Source: Saprospiraceae bacterium (GTDB lineage: Bacteria > Bacteroidota > Bacteroidia > Chitinophagales > Saprospiraceae). From it: a DNA stretch of 36,787 bases. Of the stretch, positions 6,586-14,589 are shown piece after piece. How positions within the stretch are numbered: the stretch's first letter is position 1; every line of letters begins with the position of its first letter. Under the pieces are notes generated by a model, which had not been told where the DNA came from, ran no database searches, and saw only the letters and a program-made list of their open reading frames with translations. The position numbers and the translations under genes were made by a program. Where the stretch lies: positions 1 to 36,787 of the forward strand of contig JAHDHH010000042.1 in NCBI GenBank assembly GCA_020631405.1, in the 5' to 3' direction.

Positions 6586-8649
6586 TTATTTATCTAGTTC
6601 TGCTACTAGTCTTTCTGCTTTGTACACATACTTAAGTGCTGAGTAGATTCCACCAGCATGAACAGATACTGACCTGTTTGACTCCTCGTCAAAGATAAAG
6701 TTGCCAGGTAGTGATTCTATATTACCATCAAATATAAGCCCTACAGCTTCTCCTTTTTGGTTGATAATAGCACTTCCACTATTGCCACCAATGATATCAT
6801 TCGTCGATACGAAGTTCATTGGAGACCTCAATAAGTCCATGCTTGGGTTTGCCCATCTGTCAGGTAGTGCCCATGGAAATACTTGCCCGTGTGAGTAGTG
6901 CCTGTCATAGAGTCCAAAGTAAGTAGTTACCGCAGGTGCCACAGTCCCATTGTAATCATATCCTTTGACTACACCATCGCTGATCCTCAATGTAAAGGTT
7001 GCGTCAGGTGGTAGGCTAGTACCATAGACATTGAAAGCCTGATTTGCAATTTTTGCTTCTAATGACCTTCTGAATGGTGACGATGATTGGAATTTAGTAG
7101 CAGCTTCTCCATATCTAGCACCTACTTTAATCGCCGCAGCAGTAAGGACATCTTTGCTTTTTTGATATTTCTTCTTCTCTCCAAAAGCCTTAGCTCTTTT
7201 TTTAGCATCAAATAAGTCGCTACTCATCACAGCATCAACGAAGGCATCTTTAGATAGTCCTCCCATCAAGTCACCCAAGAAGTTTTCTGTACTAGGCATG
7301 TCAGCCTTTAGCTCATCAAGGAGTAGGGCAAACAGTGTTTTCTCGTCATCTTTGTCCATATCACTCACTAATGCTTCTATCCCGCTACTTAATTCTGCTA
7401 GGTCAGCATCAGGAGCTCCTGATTGTGCAGCAGTATCAAATCCAGCAACTGCATGCATCAATTGGAGGATCTTGCCTCTGTATGGACTTGGAGCTAAGTG
7501 GGTAACAGCCCAGCCATGGGGCTTGAGCTTAGCATATTCTGAAGCTAGGTCTTCCCAGTAATTTAATCCTGGAGACTTGCTTTTGATTTCTTCTTCCATT
7601 GAGATCTTTCTTTTCATCAATGCAGGATTGTGTAGTCCTCCCACAATTCCAGAGTATGCTTTGATAGAGTTTGAGAAGTTATTGATGCTTCCTAAAAGCA
7701 CTTGGGCCTCACCTTCCTTGCTTGGGTCTTGTGATATTACATCATACTGCGACTGCATAAGGTCTCTTCTGTTAGTCAAGAATCTTAGAGATTGCTTGAA
7801 TCTATAATCTCTATCATATTCTAATTGAGCTACAGTTCTATATCTTTCTGTTCTTCCTGGGTTTCCTACTACAAATACTGGTGTACCTTCTTTAGCCCCA
7901 TTTGGGTTAAACTTAAAATAGTTGTCACTAGTATCTAGAGGTTTGCCATCTTCGTCATATGCTCTCCAGAATGTACAGTCTAGATTGTACCTTGGATACG
8001 TAAAGTTGTCTGGGTCTCCACCATAAAAGCCGAGATCATTTTCAGGGATGAAGACCAATCTGATGTCAGAGTATTTCTTGTAGCCATAGATTGAATACTT
8101 TCCACCTGAATAGAAAGTTACGACTTGTAGCCTGAGTCCTTCCCAGCCTTCCATATCACCATATTTTACTTGAATGCCTTCTATCGCTTTTGCTTCAGCA
8201 GCAGCTTTTTCACCTTCATCAGTTATGCCTGCTGAGGCAGATTGCACTTCGTCCGTCACGTCAGCTACCATGACCAGCTGCTCAACAAATAGCTCATCCA
8301 ACTTTCTTTCGTCAGCTAGGGTAGTCGCTACATAGCCATTATTGTCAAAGTTCTCTCCATCTTGTTGAAGCTTGATAGCTTCGTCTCTGCTACAGTGGTG
8401 ATTTGTCATAATCAGGCCATCAGGAGATACAAATGATGCACTGCACCACGAAGCAAACTTAAGCGCTGACATTCTGACGTCTTTGAACCACGCTTCATCT
8501 GCCTTGAACCCATATTCTTCTTCAAACCACTCAGTCGGCGGATTTTCGAATGTCCACATCTTACCAAAGTCAAATGGGCTATGTTCTTTCTCTTCCTGGG
8601 CAAATACAAGAGAAGGAATGATTAAGAGTAAATAGAATAGTTTTTTCAT
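6586..8649 (-). CDS. S46 family dipeptidyl-peptidase (DPP7/DPP11-like)
   Basis: 687 aa with a signal peptide (about 1-17, ending VFAQ), so exported to the periplasm. S46 enzymes are chymotrypsin-fold serine exopeptidases that remove dipeptides from peptide N-termini, feeding amino acids to asaccharolytic or protein-degrading Bacteroidota. The catalytic triad can be traced: His85 in TNHHC, probably Asp224 in PRYNLD, and Ser624 in GGNSGSA. The Cys69/Cys86 pair around the His loop is conserved, and a helical insert (about 350-480) matches the family's cap domain. Whether it prefers hydrophobic (DPP7) or acidic (DPP11) P1 residues is not decidable by eye. It is monocistronic or first in the SET-CPBP unit. 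Confidence 0.92.
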   Translation of the reverse strand: MKKLFYLLLIIPSLVFAQEEKEHSPFDFGKMWTFENPPTEWFEEEYGFKADEAWFKDVRMSALKFASWCSASFVSPDGLIMTNHHCSRDEAIKLQQDGENFDNNGYVATTLADERKLDELFVEQLVMVADVTDEVQSASAGITDEGEKAAAEAKAIEGIQVKYGDMEGWEGLRLQVVTFYSGGKYSIYGYKKYSDIRLVFIPENDLGFYGGDPDNFTYPRYNLDCTFWRAYDEDGKPLDTSDNYFKFNPNGAKEGTPVFVVGNPGRTERYRTVAQLEYDRDYRFKQSLRFLTNRRDLMQSQYDVISQDPSKEGEAQVLLGSINNFSNSIKAYSGIVGGLHNPALMKRKISMEEEIKSKSPGLNYWEDLASEYAKLKPHGWAVTHLAPSPYRGKILQLMHAVAGFDTAAQSGAPDADLAELSSGIEALVSDMDKDDEKTLFALLLDELKADMPSTENFLGDLMGGLSKDAFVDAVMSSDLFDAKKRAKAFGEKKKYQKSKDVLTAAAIKVGARYGEAATKFQSSSPFRRSLEAKIANQAFNVYGTSLPPDATFTLRISDGVVKGYDYNGTVAPAVTTYFGLYDRHYSHGQVFPWALPDRWANPSMDLLRSPMNFVSTNDIIGGNSGSAIINQKGEAVGLIFDGNIESLPGNFIFDEESNRSVSVHAGGIYSALKYVYKAERLVAELDK

Positions 8650-8676
8650 CAGTCGTTATTTAGTTTAATTGTAATG

Positions 8677-8684
8677 TAAAGGTA
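8677..8684 (-). promoter_or_regulatory. Weak -7-like box upstream of the S46 peptidase
   Basis: The minus strand reads TACCTTTA, seven of eight positions of TAnnTTTG, 27 nt upstream of the ATG. An inverted repeat at 8702-8719 sits where a -33 element would be. Confidence 0.2.
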
Positions 8685-8701
8685 GAAAATCAATGATAAT
8701 C

Positions 8702-8719
8702 TGAAAACTTGCGTTTTCA
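8702..8719. promoter_or_regulatory. Inverted repeat in the divergent S46/desaturase intergenic region
   Basis: TGAAAAC-TTGC-GTTTTCA: a perfect 7-bp inverted repeat with a 4-nt spacer, in the 259-bp region between divergent genes. It is 52 bp from the S46 start. It could be an operator or a short hairpin; there is no independent support. Confidence 0.35.
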
Positions 8720-8908
8720 ATACTCGACTAAAGCGATGATTTGTACCATAAACCTATTCCTAGACTCGTTGTTATGATGAGGTGAAGCATCTAGTTTTTC
8801 TTGTCATTAGAGAAAGACATAGAAGCGGATAAATGCTATTTTAGAAGGTAGTGCTGATGCTCGATACTGCCAATTATTATCTATCTTGTTCCAGAATAAC
8901 CCCAATCA

Positions 8909-9958
8909 ATGAATAACAAAGCACTCAATAAAGAAATCAAAGAAAAATTAGGAAATTGGAAGGCTCTAGTAAAGCAATATCAAGTACCTGATAATAAGAA
9001 GGCTGCCTTCCAATTGGCAAGTACCTTTCTACCTTTTATAGGACTGTGGATATTGACATACTTTGCAGTGAAGTATATGTGGGTCCTGAGTATACCACTT
9101 TTCATTATCAATGCCTTTTTCATGGTTAAGATATTCATCATCCAACATGATTGTGGGCATCAGTCTTTTTTCAAATCTAGGAAGCTCAACAATGTTATAG
9201 GGACAATCTGTAGCGTCTTTAGCTTCATTCCTTATAAGTACTGGTCCAAGGTTCATAACTTTCATCATGGTCACACGGGTCAGTTAGAAGTTCGAGACAT
9301 TGGGGACATCCCTATCATGACTTTGAATGAATACATTAAGGAGTCTTGGTTTGGAAAGTTGAAGTATAGGTTGTTCAGACTTCCAATTGTAACCTTCGTT
9401 ATTTCGCCTATTTACTATTTTCTAGTGCCTTGTAGATATCCTACTATTGATTTTAACAAGTGGGGTAAGTATATGAAGATGATTATCAAGGACAATTTTT
9501 GGATAGCACTTTCATACTTAGTCGTAGGGACTCTAGTGGGTTGGCCTATGTTCTTAGCAGTTCAAGTCACCCTTGTGATACTGTTTGGCGTAGTAGCATT
9601 TTGGTTTTTTTATGTTCAACACCAGCATGAGTTTTCTTATAAGCAATGGAAGCATAATTGGGACTTTTTGCTATCAGCAGTCAGAGGTAGTAGTTATTAT
9701 AAATTACCGAAAGTCTTTCATTGGTTGACTGGGAATATAGGCTACCACCATATCCATCATTTAAGTAGCATCATCCCTAATTACAATCTGCCAAAGTGCT
9801 TCAAAGAACAACCGATATTGAGCAAGTATGTCACGCAGATTCAATTTTGGCAAAGCCTCAAAATGATTAATTATAAACTCTGGGATGAAGAACAAGAGAA
9901 GATGATCAGTTTCTCAGAGTACCGCAAGATCAAGCATTTAAGGCTAGCTAGAGCATAG
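8909..9958 (+). CDS. Fatty acid desaturase family protein
   Basis: 349 aa integral membrane di-iron desaturase. The three histidine boxes are intact: HDCGH (80-84), HNFHH (116-120) and HHIHH (280-284). VQHQHE (238-240 region) adds the extra His seen in acyl-lipid desaturases of the DesA/DesK type. Membrane segments cluster at about 38-58, 60-78 and 195-235. It introduces a double bond into acyl chains of membrane lipids, using O2 and reduced ferredoxin or a similar donor. It opens a plus-strand run with bioY and enoyl-CoA hydratase, suggesting a lipid theme. Exact regiospecificity is unknown. Confidence 0.9.
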   Translation: MNNKALNKEIKEKLGNWKALVKQYQVPDNKKAAFQLASTFLPFIGLWILTYFAVKYMWVLSIPLFIINAFFMVKIFIIQHDCGHQSFFKSRKLNNVIGTICSVFSFIPYKYWSKVHNFHHGHTGQLEVRDIGDIPIMTLNEYIKESWFGKLKYRLFRLPIVTFVISPIYYFLVPCRYPTIDFNKWGKYMKMIIKDNFWIALSYLVVGTLVGWPMFLAVQVTLVILFGVVAFWFFYVQHQHEFSYKQWKHNWDFLLSAVRGSSYYKLPKVFHWLTGNIGYHHIHHLSSIIPNYNLPKCFKEQPILSKYVTQIQFWQSLKMINYKLWDEEQEKMISFSEYRKIKHLRLARA

Positions 9959-9996
9959 CAATCTGATGCTTGTATAGAGGTAAGATACTGTATTAT

Positions 9997-10009
9997 TCAC
10001 CCTGGGTGA
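9997..10009. promoter_or_regulatory. Short palindrome in front of bioY
   Basis: TCACCC-T-GGGTGA, a perfect 6-bp palindrome with a 1-nt centre, ends 13 bp before the bioY ATG. It could be an operator overlapping the leader. It does not match a biotin-repressor box that I recognise. Confidence 0.3.
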
Positions 10010-10022
10010 CTACCTTTACAGC

Positions 10023-10580
10023 ATGTATAAACCATATATCGTAGCGGGACTTCGGGTCTTGTTTGGATGCCTTATTGTGATCCTTTTCACACAAGTTTCT
10101 TATATAATTGAAGGTGCTGCCTTTTCTATTCCTATTACTGGGCAGAGCTTTTCAGTCTTATTGGTTGCCTATCTATTAGGCGGTATGCAGGGTGGTTTAG
10201 CCATTACTTTATATTTACTATTAGGGGCATTTGGTCTACCAGTTTTTGCAGAGGGGAAGAGTGGTCTATCTGTATTGATGGGCCCAAGTGGAGGATTTTT
10301 ATATGGGTTTTTGCTTGCTTGTCTTGTAGCTAATTGGATGTTTAGAGGTAGAAATGTTTCGTTGAATACTGCAGTACAGTTTATGATGTTAGGTACTGTT
10401 GTCATCTTATTAGTCGGTGGGTTACACTTACGTTTATTTACGGATTGGGCAACGGTCATTAATAGCGGAATCAAGCCATTTTTGCCTGGGGCAGCAATAA
10501 AAGTCATAATGGGTGGAATGCTCGCATACATTATGGAGAAGTATATCTCGTTAAAGTATTTTAGATTTACAACGAATTAA
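10023..10580 (+). CDS. bioY: Biotin transporter BioY (ECF S component)
   Basis: 185 aa, six hydrophobic segments, the usual BioY length. Characteristic stretches are present: ISIPITGQSFSVLLVAYLLGG-like (here SIPITGQSFSVLLVAYLLGG at about 38-57), GGLAITLYLLLGAFGLPVFA, and GPSGGFLYGFLLACLVANW. BioY binds biotin in the membrane and works alone or with EcfT/EcfA. No Ecf energy-coupling genes lie nearby. It is flanked by lipid/CoA genes; biotin is the cofactor of acetyl-CoA carboxylase, so a metabolic link to fatty-acid supply is plausible but inferred. Confidence 0.93.
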   Translation: MYKPYIVAGLRVLFGCLIVILFTQVSYIIEGAAFSIPITGQSFSVLLVAYLLGGMQGGLAITLYLLLGAFGLPVFAEGKSGLSVLMGPSGGFLYGFLLACLVANWMFRGRNVSLNTAVQFMMLGTVVILLVGGLHLRLFTDWATVINSGIKPFLPGAAIKVIMGGMLAYIMEKYISLKYFRFTTN

Positions 10581-10606
10581 ACGCTTAACAGAAGAATTTG
10601 GATTTT

Positions 10607-11374
10607 ATGAACGAACCAGCTATTCTAACCGAAGTCACTGAGGACAAGATCCTTGTGCTTACTATCAATCGACCAAAAGCATTGAATGCCATTAATACTG
10701 AAGTTATGGAAGGTATTGGTAAGGTATTTAGCGTCAAGCAACCTAAGCACATTATAGGTGTAATTATCAAAGGGAGTGGAGAAAAAGCATTTGCTGCTGG
10801 TGCAGATATCAAAGAGCTGGCCCACCTTGGTTATGAAGATGGCAAATATCATAGTAAGAAGGGCCAAGACATCTTTCAATCAATAGAAGATTATCATATT
10901 CCAGTGATAGCTCTAGTCAAAGGATTTGCTCTTGGAGGTGGTTGTGAACTTAGTATGGCGTGCCACATGCGTATAGGTGATGCATCAGCTACTTTTGGTC
11001 AGCCAGAAGTCAAACTTGGGGTGTTATGTGGCTATGGGGGTACCCAACGATTAGTCCAGCTTATTGGTCGAGCAAAGGCAATAGAATACCTATTGACAGG
11101 AGATATGATAAATGCAGACACAGCATTGAGCCTTGGGTTGTTAAATCACATAGTCCCTACTGAAGAGCTTGAATCCAAAGCGACAAGCATCCTCAAGAAA
11201 ATTGGTAGAATGGGTCCTTTGGCTGTAGAGACAACTATCAAGGCCGCCAACCTTGGACCAAGTCAGGCAGGATATGAATATGAAAATGATGCTTTTGGAG
11301 TTACCCTTCAATCAGCAGAAAGCTCAGAAGGACTAGCTGCATTTATAGAAAAGCGTAGAGCTAACTTTAGATAG
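10607..11374 (+). CDS. Enoyl-CoA hydratase (crotonase family)
   Basis: 255 aa from the ATG at 10607; an in-frame TTG lies 9 bp earlier but the ATG is preferred. Crotonase-fold enzyme hydrating trans-2-enoyl-CoA to 3-hydroxyacyl-CoA in beta-oxidation. Oxyanion-hole elements AAGADIKEL and GGGCE are visible. Both catalytic glutamates of true hydratases are present: Glu114 in GGGCE and Glu134 in FGQPE, exactly 20 residues apart as in the mitochondrial enzyme. The C-terminal FIEKRRANF is also typical. It begins 26 bp after bioY and ends 1 bp before the next start, so it is co-transcribed. Crotonyl-CoA from the glutaryl-CoA dehydrogenase at 2973 would be a suitable substrate. Confidence 0.92.
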   Translation: MNEPAILTEVTEDKILVLTINRPKALNAINTEVMEGIGKVFSVKQPKHIIGVIIKGSGEKAFAAGADIKELAHLGYEDGKYHSKKGQDIFQSIEDYHIPVIALVKGFALGGGCELSMACHMRIGDASATFGQPEVKLGVLCGYGGTQRLVQLIGRAKAIEYLLTGDMINADTALSLGLLNHIVPTEELESKATSILKKIGRMGPLAVETTIKAANLGPSQAGYEYENDAFGVTLQSAESSEGLAAFIEKRRANFR

Positions 11375-11375
11375 G

Positions 11376-12251
11376 TTGATAACTACTCATCAATATCTTC
11401 ACCGCAAGTATATCGACATCGATAAGTGGGATAACTTAGTCAAGCAACACCATGATGGCTATCCCTACCAGTATTCGTGGTATTTGGATGCATTGACGGA
11501 TAGTAATTGGTATGCGGTTGTATTTGGTGATTATCGGGCTATATTTCCTTTAGCTGTCAATCGTAAGTGGTTTGGGTTAAGACAGGCATACCAACCTTTC
11601 TTATCCCAGCGATTTGACTTAATTGGAAAAGTAAGAGACGAAGACTATTCAAGTCTTGCCCAACTGATTGCTTCAAAGTTTTCTAGAGTTAATATACATA
11701 CCTCAATTCCACTTGGTCATCAGAAACTAGCTATGATGGATAGAATTAATCAGGTCATAGACCTTAATCACAGTATAGATCAACTCAGAGGTCGCTATAC
11801 AAAGACAGCTAGAAGACTGCTTAGAAAACACGAAGGAAGGTTGGAGGTATCAATGACTAATACAATCTATGACTACTTAGCATATTATAGACAGGCTGAA
11901 TTTCCCAAGTCAAAGCCAATTCTTAAACAATGGCCAATGTTCGAAAGACTATTGCATGCCATCGACCAACAAGGGCAGCTTGAAATTGTCAGGACAAGTT
12001 ATCAAGGTAAGACTATTAATATGTCAGCCTTTATCGTAACGGATCGTCGAGTGATAAATTTGATTGGAGCCTCAGATGCACTCTCAAGAGAACACTATGG
12101 CAACTATGCTAAAGTAGATGCCATGATTGCGAAATATGCAAATAGACCACTGCTTTTTGATTGTTTTGGTAGTAATATGAAGGGAGTGCAAACGTTTAAT
12201 AAGCACTTTGGTACAAGCCAAGAAGTATACCATGGAATCAAGAAGGCTTAA
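11376..12251 (+). CDS. FemAB/GNAT-like acyltransferase-type protein
   Basis: 291 aa from a TTG start placed 1 bp after the hydratase stop; no usable ATG occurs in the first 100 codons, so translational coupling is likely. The pattern fits FemAB-type double-GNAT proteins common in Bacteroidota: an N-terminal WDNLVKQHHDGYPYQYSWYLDAL segment, YRAIFPLAVNRKW, QPFLSQRFDL, then a basic helix (TKTARRLLRKHEG) and a second half with GQLEIVRTSYQGKTINMSAFI and LFDCFGSNMKGVQTFNKHFG. Such proteins transfer aminoacyl or acyl groups, but no substrate can be assigned. No signal peptide is visible. Confidence 0.6.
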   Translation: MITTHQYLHRKYIDIDKWDNLVKQHHDGYPYQYSWYLDALTDSNWYAVVFGDYRAIFPLAVNRKWFGLRQAYQPFLSQRFDLIGKVRDEDYSSLAQLIASKFSRVNIHTSIPLGHQKLAMMDRINQVIDLNHSIDQLRGRYTKTARRLLRKHEGRLEVSMTNTIYDYLAYYRQAEFPKSKPILKQWPMFERLLHAIDQQGQLEIVRTSYQGKTINMSAFIVTDRRVINLIGASDALSREHYGNYAKVDAMIAKYANRPLLFDCFGSNMKGVQTFNKHFGTSQEVYHGIKKA

Positions 12252-12267
12252 TCTTAGACAATGTGGT

Positions 12268-12297
12268 AAGAAGGTGACCAAGTTGGACCACCTTCTA
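12268..12297. terminator. Bidirectional terminator-like hairpin between convergent genes
   Basis: AGAAGGTG (12269-12276) pairs perfectly with CACCTTCT (12289-12296), with an inner CCAA/TTGG. It lies between the convergent acyltransferase-like and DUF1761 genes. T-richness after the stem is modest on the plus strand. Confidence 0.55.
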
Positions 12298-12319
12298 TTT
12301 GGTTTCTTACGAGTTGTGG

Positions 12320-12721
12320 TTAGTTCATAGCTGCGAGCACAGCTCCTCCGATAGCTAACAATGCAATTTGGTAGATACCGTCAATTAACCAAAGTTTGAT
12401 AGATCTTCTTTGATAAAGATAGTTGATTCCCATTGAGGTCGCAGCAAAGAATACTCCAAACAAAGCACCATGAAATGCACCATGTCCAACAGAGATATTG
12501 TCGTGAGCCATCAGGAGGGCTGGCACCATTCCAAACATCATCACACACATGAGTACAAAACTAGAACCAAAGATTAGGGGCATGTTTGCACCTTTGAGAT
12601 CTTCATCAGACATGCCTACTTCCTTCTGCCACATTTTTCCAAAAAGTGGACCATACCACAAAGCACCAAGTGCCCATGCTGCAAGTCCAGCTACTAAGAT
12701 TGATAGATAATTTACTTCCAT
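12320..12721 (-). CDS. DUF1761 family membrane protein
   Basis: 133 aa with four predicted membrane segments (about 5-25, 48-70, 82-102, 112-131). The N-terminal GALWYGPLFGKMWQKEVGMS followed by a short polar loop is the DUF1761 signature. The function of this family is unknown. It follows the ABC ATPase gene on the same strand with a 78-bp gap, which leaves co-transcription open. Confidence 0.85.
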   Translation of the reverse strand: MEVNYLSILVAGLAAWALGALWYGPLFGKMWQKEVGMSDEDLKGANMPLIFGSSFVLMCVMMFGMVPALLMAHDNISVGHGAFHGALFGVFFAATSMGINYLYQRRSIKLWLIDGIYQIALLAIGGAVLAAMN

Positions 12722-12799
12722 TTCCGTTTATTTTGATTAGTAAAATGGCTATTAAATTACAAAAAATATTGAACGGGTCGAAGTAGCCGACAGACAAAG

Positions 12800-14494
12800 T
12801 TATAGCATTGGTACAGAGTCAAGAAGCTGACGGGTGTAGGTAGTTTGTGGATTGTCAAAAATTTGAGATTTGCTACCTTGCTCTACTATTTGTCCAGAAT
12901 GCATGACTAGAATATTGTCGGAGACAAACTTAACCACTCGAAGATCGTGACTAATAAAAAGATAGCTCATATCAAATTCATCTCGGAGGTCAAGTAAGAG
13001 ATTGATAATGCTAGCTTGTATACTGACATCAAGAGCTGATACACATTCGTCACAGATGATTAGCTTGGGTTTTACAGCCAATGCTCTCGCTATGACTATC
13101 CTTTGACGTTGTCCACCACTAAATTGTGAAGGCATCCTATCATGGTGCTCTTCATGCAGACCGACCTTAAGCATCAAGTCAAGTACTGCAGACTTGCGAG
13201 CACCAGCATTAGGGTAGAGCTTGTGTACTAACATTGGCTCCTCTATGGCTCTGCCAACCGACATTCGTGGATTTAGAGCAGAGTATGGATTCTGGAAAAT
13301 TACTTGTACATCTTTACGATAAGCCTTCCATTCTGACTTGTTGAATGATGAAAGCTCCTGACCATTGAACAATACCTTACCACTATCTGGATAGTCTAAA
13401 CCAAGGAGGAGGTTGCTCAGTGTAGTCTTCCCACAGCCTGACTCACCTACAAGTCCGAGAATCTCTCCCTTTCTGATGGCTAGGCTTACATTGTCGACAG
13501 CCCTTGTCTGTGTTTTAGGCTTGAATAGGCCATTATGTGTAGTATAGATTTTCACTAAATCTTTAGCCTCGAGTATTGTCGTATTGCTGATTGTTGTGTT
13601 AGCTGCAGGTTGCTGAGTTATCTTATCCTTACTAGCTAGGAATTGGCTTAGCTCAGGCAGCCTAGCGCCTGTAGTGAGTAGGGTAGGTCTGCAAGCAAGC
13701 AAACCTTTGGTGTAGTCTTCTTGCGGATTATTGAAAATTTGCTTTACACTACCTGTTTCTATAATGTCACCATGCCTCATGACGATGACTCTACTACACA
13801 ATTTGGCTATGACTCCGAGGTCGTGAGATATTAGTAAGATTGACATTCCTAATTCAGCATTGAGAGTCCTCAGTAAGTCAAGAATCTCATGTTGTACAGT
13901 CACGTCTAAGGCCGTTGTAGGTTCGTCAGCAATGATTAAGTCTGGCTTGCATGATATAGCCATAGCAATCATAATCCGTTGCAATTGTCCGCCAGAGAGT
14001 TCGTGGACATAAGAGTTAAATGCTCTCTCTGGATCTGGAATTTTTACTTTTTCAAAGAGTTGAAGTACTAGAGCCTTCGCTTCCTGATTTGATTGGTCTG
14101 TATGAGTGGTGATGACCTCACTGACTTGTTTTCCTAATTTGACGACCGGATTGAAGGCACTCATAGGTTCTTGAAAGATCATAGCAATCCTATTGCCTCT
14201 GATTGGTCTAAGATCAGATTCGGACATTGTGGAGAGGTCGGTTTCGGCCTGCCCTTGATAGAATATGATGCCCGACGAAGTTGTACTAGCTGACTCTTCA
14301 GACAGTAATTTGAGTATAGAAAGACCGGTAACGGTCTTGCCAGAGCCAGATTCTCCCACTAAACCTACAATCTCTCTTTGTTTGATAGCAAATGAAATGC
14401 CATGGATAACTTCTTGAGAAGAATGTCCATTGTCAAATGCTAGTGAAAAGTTATTTACAGCTAAAAGATTACTCAAAATGTTGTCAGTATTCAA
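12800..14494 (-). CDS. Double-ATPase ABC transporter protein, di/oligopeptide type
   Basis: 564 aa from TTG (14492-14494). Two complete nucleotide-binding domains are fused, in the DppD-DppF/YejF/GsiA arrangement. Domain 1 (about 12-270): Walker A GESGSGKT, signature LSGGQLQR, Walker B IIADEPTTALD and the downstream ISHDLGVI. Domain 2 (about 305-560): GESGCGKT, FSGGQRQR, Walker B with CDECVSALD, and ISHDLRVV. A linker covers about 275-305. It powers peptide (or nickel/glutathione-like) uptake through permeases, but no permease or binding-protein gene lies beside it, so those must be encoded elsewhere. The Cys in DECVSALD replaces the more usual Pro. Confidence 0.92.
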   Translation of the reverse strand: MNTDNILSNLLAVNNFSLAFDNGHSSQEVIHGISFAIKQREIVGLVGESGSGKTVTGLSILKLLSEESASTTSSGIIFYQGQAETDLSTMSESDLRPIRGNRIAMIFQEPMSAFNPVVKLGKQVSEVITTHTDQSNQEAKALVLQLFEKVKIPDPERAFNSYVHELSGGQLQRIMIAMAISCKPDLIIADEPTTALDVTVQHEILDLLRTLNAELGMSILLISHDLGVIAKLCSRVIVMRHGDIIETGSVKQIFNNPQEDYTKGLLACRPTLLTTGARLPELSQFLASKDKITQQPAANTTISNTTILEAKDLVKIYTTHNGLFKPKTQTRAVDNVSLAIRKGEILGLVGESGCGKTTLSNLLLGLDYPDSGKVLFNGQELSSFNKSEWKAYRKDVQVIFQNPYSALNPRMSVGRAIEEPMLVHKLYPNAGARKSAVLDLMLKVGLHEEHHDRMPSQFSGGQRQRIVIARALAVKPKLIICDECVSALDVSIQASIINLLLDLRDEFDMSYLFISHDLRVVKFVSDNILVMHSGQIVEQGSKSQIFDNPQTTYTRQLLDSVPML

Positions 14495-14589
14495 AATTCA
14501 GTTAAATATATGAAAATTAGTAATCCAAAATAGCAACATTCGGGTCTATGCCTACGTCTAAAGGACAACGCTATAGATAAACTAAAGAT

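Noticed and set aside
6701..7807. Several plus-strand open frames of 65-87 codons inside the S46 peptidase gene
   Set aside because: They lie opposite a clearly conserved enzyme, have Ser/Leu-rich composition typical of antisense frames and no recognisable domain.
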